This document shows positions 40,752 to 43,169 of a DNA stretch of 43,169 nucleotides, piece by piece. How positions within the stretch are numbered: the stretch's first letter is position 1; each line of letters opens with the position of its first letter. This DNA comes from Gammaproteobacteria bacterium (GTDB lineage Bacteria > Pseudomonadota > Gammaproteobacteria > PIWD01). The translations under genes were made by a program, and so were the position numbers. The notes beneath the pieces were generated by a model. It did not search any database. It was not told the origin of the DNA and saw only the letters and a list, made by a program, of their open reading frames with translations. The stretch spans positions 1 to 43,169 of the forward strand of contig PIWD01000010.1 in the NCBI GenBank assembly GCA_003354005.1. The letters run 5' to 3'.

Positions 40752-42296
40752 ATGACTGATATGACACTTGTTGATCTGTCTCGCCTACAATTTGCGCTGA
40801 CAGCACTCTACCATTTTTTATTTGTGCCACTGACCTTAGGGCTGGTTTTTTTACTAGGTATTATGGAAACTGTCTATGTTATTACGGGCAGAGCCATCTG
40901 GAAAAAGATGACGCAATATTGGGGCGTATTGTTCGGCATTAACTTTGCTATGGGTGTTGCCACGGGTGTTACCATGGAGTTTCAGTTTGGTACAAATTGG
41001 GCTTATTATTCCCATTATGTCGGTGATATTTTTGGTGCACCGTTGGCAATTGAGGGATTAATGGCCTTCTTTTTAGAGGCATCCTTTGTTGGCTTGTTTT
41101 TCTTTGCTTGGGACAAATTATCTAAAGGGGCCCACTTAACGGTAACATGGTTGCTTGCGTTGGGCACGAATTTATCTGCATTATGGATTCTTGTTGCAAA
41201 TGGCTGGATGCAACATCCAGTTGGATCAGCCTTTAATTTTCATACTATGCGTATGGAGGTTAGCAATTTTTATAATGTATTATTCAATCCAGTTGCACAG
41301 GCAAAATTTGTGCACACCCTAAGTGCGGGGTATGTTGCGGGAGCCATGTTTGTATTATCAATTAGTTCCTTATTCTTGTTAAAGCGCAAGCATATTGAAT
41401 TAGCCAAGCGTTCGATAATTGTTGCTGTAGCTTTTGGATTAGCTGCTTCTCTTTCCGTAGTTGTTTTGGGGGATGAAAGTGGTTACTTAACTGGAGAAAA
41501 CCAGAAGATGAAATTGGCTGCTATGGAAGGTATCTGGCGTACTGAGCCAGCACCTGCAGCACTTACTCTTTTTGGCATACCTGATTCTGAACATGAGAAA
41601 ATACGTTATGCCGTGCGTATTCCTTTCTTGTTGGGACTATTGGCAAATCGCTCCATTCACGAACCTATTCAAGGCATTCATGAGCTAGTTGAGCGGAATA
41701 GAGGGCGGATTGTAGATGGATTAATTGCCTATGATGCTTTACAGTCACTTAAACAAGAACCCAATGATAAGAAAGCGCAAACTAAGCTGGAAGGGCATGT
41801 TGACAACTTAGGATATGCTTTGTTACTCAAGCGATATAGAGATGATATACTACAGTCTTCTCCAGCTCAAATTCAGCAAGCTGCTGAAGGTACGGCACCT
41901 AAAGTATCACCATTATTTTGGACATTTCGCATCATGTTTGCCTGTGGATTTTGGTTTATTTTCTTGTTTGTTTGCGGATTTTACTTGGTAACGCGTCAGC
42001 GTATTGCAACTACTCCATGGTTTTTACGAACGGCTTTGTGGAGCTTGCCTTTACCATGGGTTGCAATAGAAGTGGGTTGGTTTGTGGCTGAGTATGGGCG
42101 ACAACCGTGGGCAATTGATGGTATATTACCTACCTTCTTATCCACTTCCTCATTAGCGCATCAAGATGTGCTGTGGTCGATAGGTGGCTTTGTAGTTTTC
42201 TATTCGATATTGGCTGTTGTAGATGTATTTCTAATGCTTAAATATATTAAGTTGGGTCCTGATTGTTTAGAACCTACAAGTAGTAATGTTGGATGA
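40752..42296 (+). CDS. cydA: Cytochrome bd ubiquinol oxidase subunit I
   Basis: CydA carries haems b558, b595 and d of a high-oxygen-affinity terminal oxidase in the inner membrane. The 514-residue product starts 'MTDMTLVDLSRLQFALTALYHFLFVPLTLG', with the b595/d ligand His at residue 21. It has 'FGINFAMGVATGVTMEFQFGTNW', a long Q-loop ('EGIWRTEPAPAALTLFGIPDSEH'), 'FWTFRIMFACGFWF' and 'EVGWFVAEYGRQPWAIDGILPT'. The long Q-loop marks the E. coli-like subfamily. AGGAGAAAAAGTAC precedes the ATG. cydB follows after 52 bases. Confidence 0.95.
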   Translation: MTDMTLVDLSRLQFALTALYHFLFVPLTLGLVFLLGIMETVYVITGRAIWKKMTQYWGVLFGINFAMGVATGVTMEFQFGTNWAYYSHYVGDIFGAPLAIEGLMAFFLEASFVGLFFFAWDKLSKGAHLTVTWLLALGTNLSALWILVANGWMQHPVGSAFNFHTMRMEVSNFYNVLFNPVAQAKFVHTLSAGYVAGAMFVLSISSLFLLKRKHIELAKRSIIVAVAFGLAASLSVVVLGDESGYLTGENQKMKLAAMEGIWRTEPAPAALTLFGIPDSEHEKIRYAVRIPFLLGLLANRSIHEPIQGIHELVERNRGRIVDGLIAYDALQSLKQEPNDKKAQTKLEGHVDNLGYALLLKRYRDDILQSSPAQIQQAAEGTAPKVSPLFWTFRIMFACGFWFIFLFVCGFYLVTRQRIATTPWFLRTALWSLPLPWVAIEVGWFVAEYGRQPWAIDGILPTFLSTSSLAHQDVLWSIGGFVVFYSILAVVDVFLMLKYIKLGPDCLEPTSSNVG

Positions 42297-42348
42297 TGAT
42301 TATGCTTCATATCAACAGTTTGTTAATCAGTCAAAGAGGATAGTAATT

Positions 42349-43169
42349 ATGTTAATAGATTACGTTATGCTACGTGTTATTTGGTGGTTTTTGCTTGGTG
42401 TTTTACTTGTTGGGTTTGCTGTGATGGATGGGTTTGATCTTGGTGTTTCCATGCTCCTTCCTATCTTGGCAAAGAATGATGGGGAAAAACGCCTTATGAT
42501 TAATAGTATTGGGCCAGTTTGGGAGGGCAACCAAGTTTGGCTTGTTTTGGGTGCAGGTGCGATTTTTGCAGCTTGGCCGACTATTTATGCGGTTAGCTTT
42601 TCCAGTTTTTACTTTGCTATGTTGTTGGCACTTGCTGGCTTAATTTTGCGCCCCGTTTCTTTTAAATTCCGCAGTAAGCAAGAAGGGTTATTGTGGAGAA
42701 AGTGCTGGGATAATTTGTTGTGGGTGAGTGGATTTGTCCCTAGTTTAATTTTTGGTGTTGCTGTTGGTAATGTGATGCAGGGCATTCCTTTTCATTTCAA
42801 TGATAACTTGCGTGTATTTTATACGGGTGATTTTTTGCATTTACTCAATCCATTTGCTTTATTGTGTGGGTTGACTAGTGTTTTTATGTTCTGTATGCAC
42901 GGAGGGCTTTATTTAGCAATCAAAACGCATGACCCTTTATATAAGCGTGCGATACGGGCAAGTCGGTTAGCGGCTTTGCTATTGTTCGTCTGCTTTGTAT
43001 GTGGTGGTTTGGCATTGATGACGTTTGTCAAAGGATATGCTGTTGTTGGCAATATAGTACATGGTGCACCTTCCAACCCTTTACACAAAGTTGTTTCTCA
43101 CACCTTGGGAAGTTGGTTAAGTGTATATCAACATGTTCCTTTTGCGGCTATTATTCCGATCATGGGATT
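42349..43169 (+). CDS. cydB: Cytochrome bd ubiquinol oxidase subunit II (3' end outside window)
   Basis: The frame from ATG 42349 stays open to the window edge (273 codons of an expected ~380). It reads 'MLIDYVMLRVIWWFLLGVLLVGFAVMDGFDLGVSMLLPILAK', then 'INSIGPVWEGNQVWLVLGAGAIFAAWPTIYAVSFSSFYFAMLLALAGLILRPVSFKFR', all standard CydB features. AGAGGATAG gives a ribosome site 9 bases before the ATG. CydB has no haem of its own and scaffolds CydA. Whether a small cydX follows cannot be seen. Confidence 0.94.
   Translation, partial: MLIDYVMLRVIWWFLLGVLLVGFAVMDGFDLGVSMLLPILAKNDGEKRLMINSIGPVWEGNQVWLVLGAGAIFAAWPTIYAVSFSSFYFAMLLALAGLILRPVSFKFRSKQEGLLWRKCWDNLLWVSGFVPSLIFGVAVGNVMQGIPFHFNDNLRVFYTGDFLHLLNPFALLCGLTSVFMFCMHGGLYLAIKTHDPLYKRAIRASRLAALLLFVCFVCGGLALMTFVKGYAVVGNIVHGAPSNPLHKVVSHTLGSWLSVYQHVPFAAIIPIMG

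Noticed and set aside
1..43169. CRISPR array, rRNA genes, prophage structural genes
   Set aside because: No spaced direct repeats, no rRNA signatures and no phage-like genes were found; the repeats present are hairpins or coding heptads.

Overview
The window looks like the chromosome of a host-associated gammaproteobacterium of the order Legionellales (Coxiella / Rickettsiella / Diplorickettsia / Berkiella neighbourhood). The decisive evidence is a Dot/Icm type IVB secretion locus (icmS, icmT, dotD, dotC, dotB at 28.9-33.9 kb) set among ordinary gammaproteobacterial housekeeping genes. The DNA is AT-rich by eye, and large AT-rich unknown ORFs that look like secreted effectors are scattered between the core genes. 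The genus cannot be fixed from this sequence alone.

Layout. 0-0.5 kb: 3' end of an Rpn-family nuclease gene. 0.65-2.8 kb: erpA-fba-engB behind a very good sigma70 promoter, then tRNA-Thr(UGU). 3.0-7.2 kb, minus strand: xth-tolA-tolB-pal-cpoB, a Tol-Pal operon without tolQR. 7.4-9.9 kb: three membrane-hairpin proteins of unknown function, two of them effector-like. 9.85-9.96 kb: a 107-bp inverted copy of the active-site part of fba. 10.0-12.8 kb: phosphate/purine cluster (PhoU-like DUF47, punA, pit). 12.9-14.4 kb: IS200/IS605 debris and a coiled-coil gene broken, or programmed to shift frame, at a run of nine A residues. 14.5-18.4 kb: origin-type cluster rsmG-parA-parB and a divergent DamX-like ATPase/SPOR gene. 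18.7-20.2 kb: LepB_N/HipA-like kinase effector candidate. 20.2-20.7 kb: more IS605 debris. 20.7-24.9 kb: lptD-surA-rsmA. 24.9-26.3 kb: putP. 26.6-28.7 kb: a 689-residue unknown protein. 28.9-33.9 kb: Dot/Icm genes, divergently arranged around a methyltransferase-TPR gene. 34.0-36.8 kb: glmU and an amino-acid permease. 36.9-40.5 kb: a two-gene unit encoding a membrane/coiled-coil protein and an 828-residue GTPase-coiled-coil-U-box protein. 40.8 kb to the end: cydAB, with cydB cut by the window.

How the parts fit. The housekeeping genes serve envelope integrity (Tol-Pal, LptD, SurA, GlmU), chromosome partition, ribosome maturation (RsmA, RsmG, EngB), phosphate/purine uptake and low-oxygen respiration. 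The Dot/Icm genes supply outer-membrane lipoproteins (DotC, DotD), an export ATPase (DotB), an effector chaperone (IcmS) and a small inner-membrane component (IcmT). The unknown large proteins are the obvious candidate substrates. Several have acidic C-terminal tails of the kind used as IVB export signals, and two carry eukaryote-like chemistry (U-box, PI/HipA-type kinase motifs).

The junctions between core and accessory genes are marked by a small family of hairpin repeats (about 0.5, 18.4, 29.6 and 36.8 kb) and by decayed IS605/IS5 fragments. A pair of similar promoter regions lies upstream of the 689-residue protein and the methyltransferase-TPR gene.
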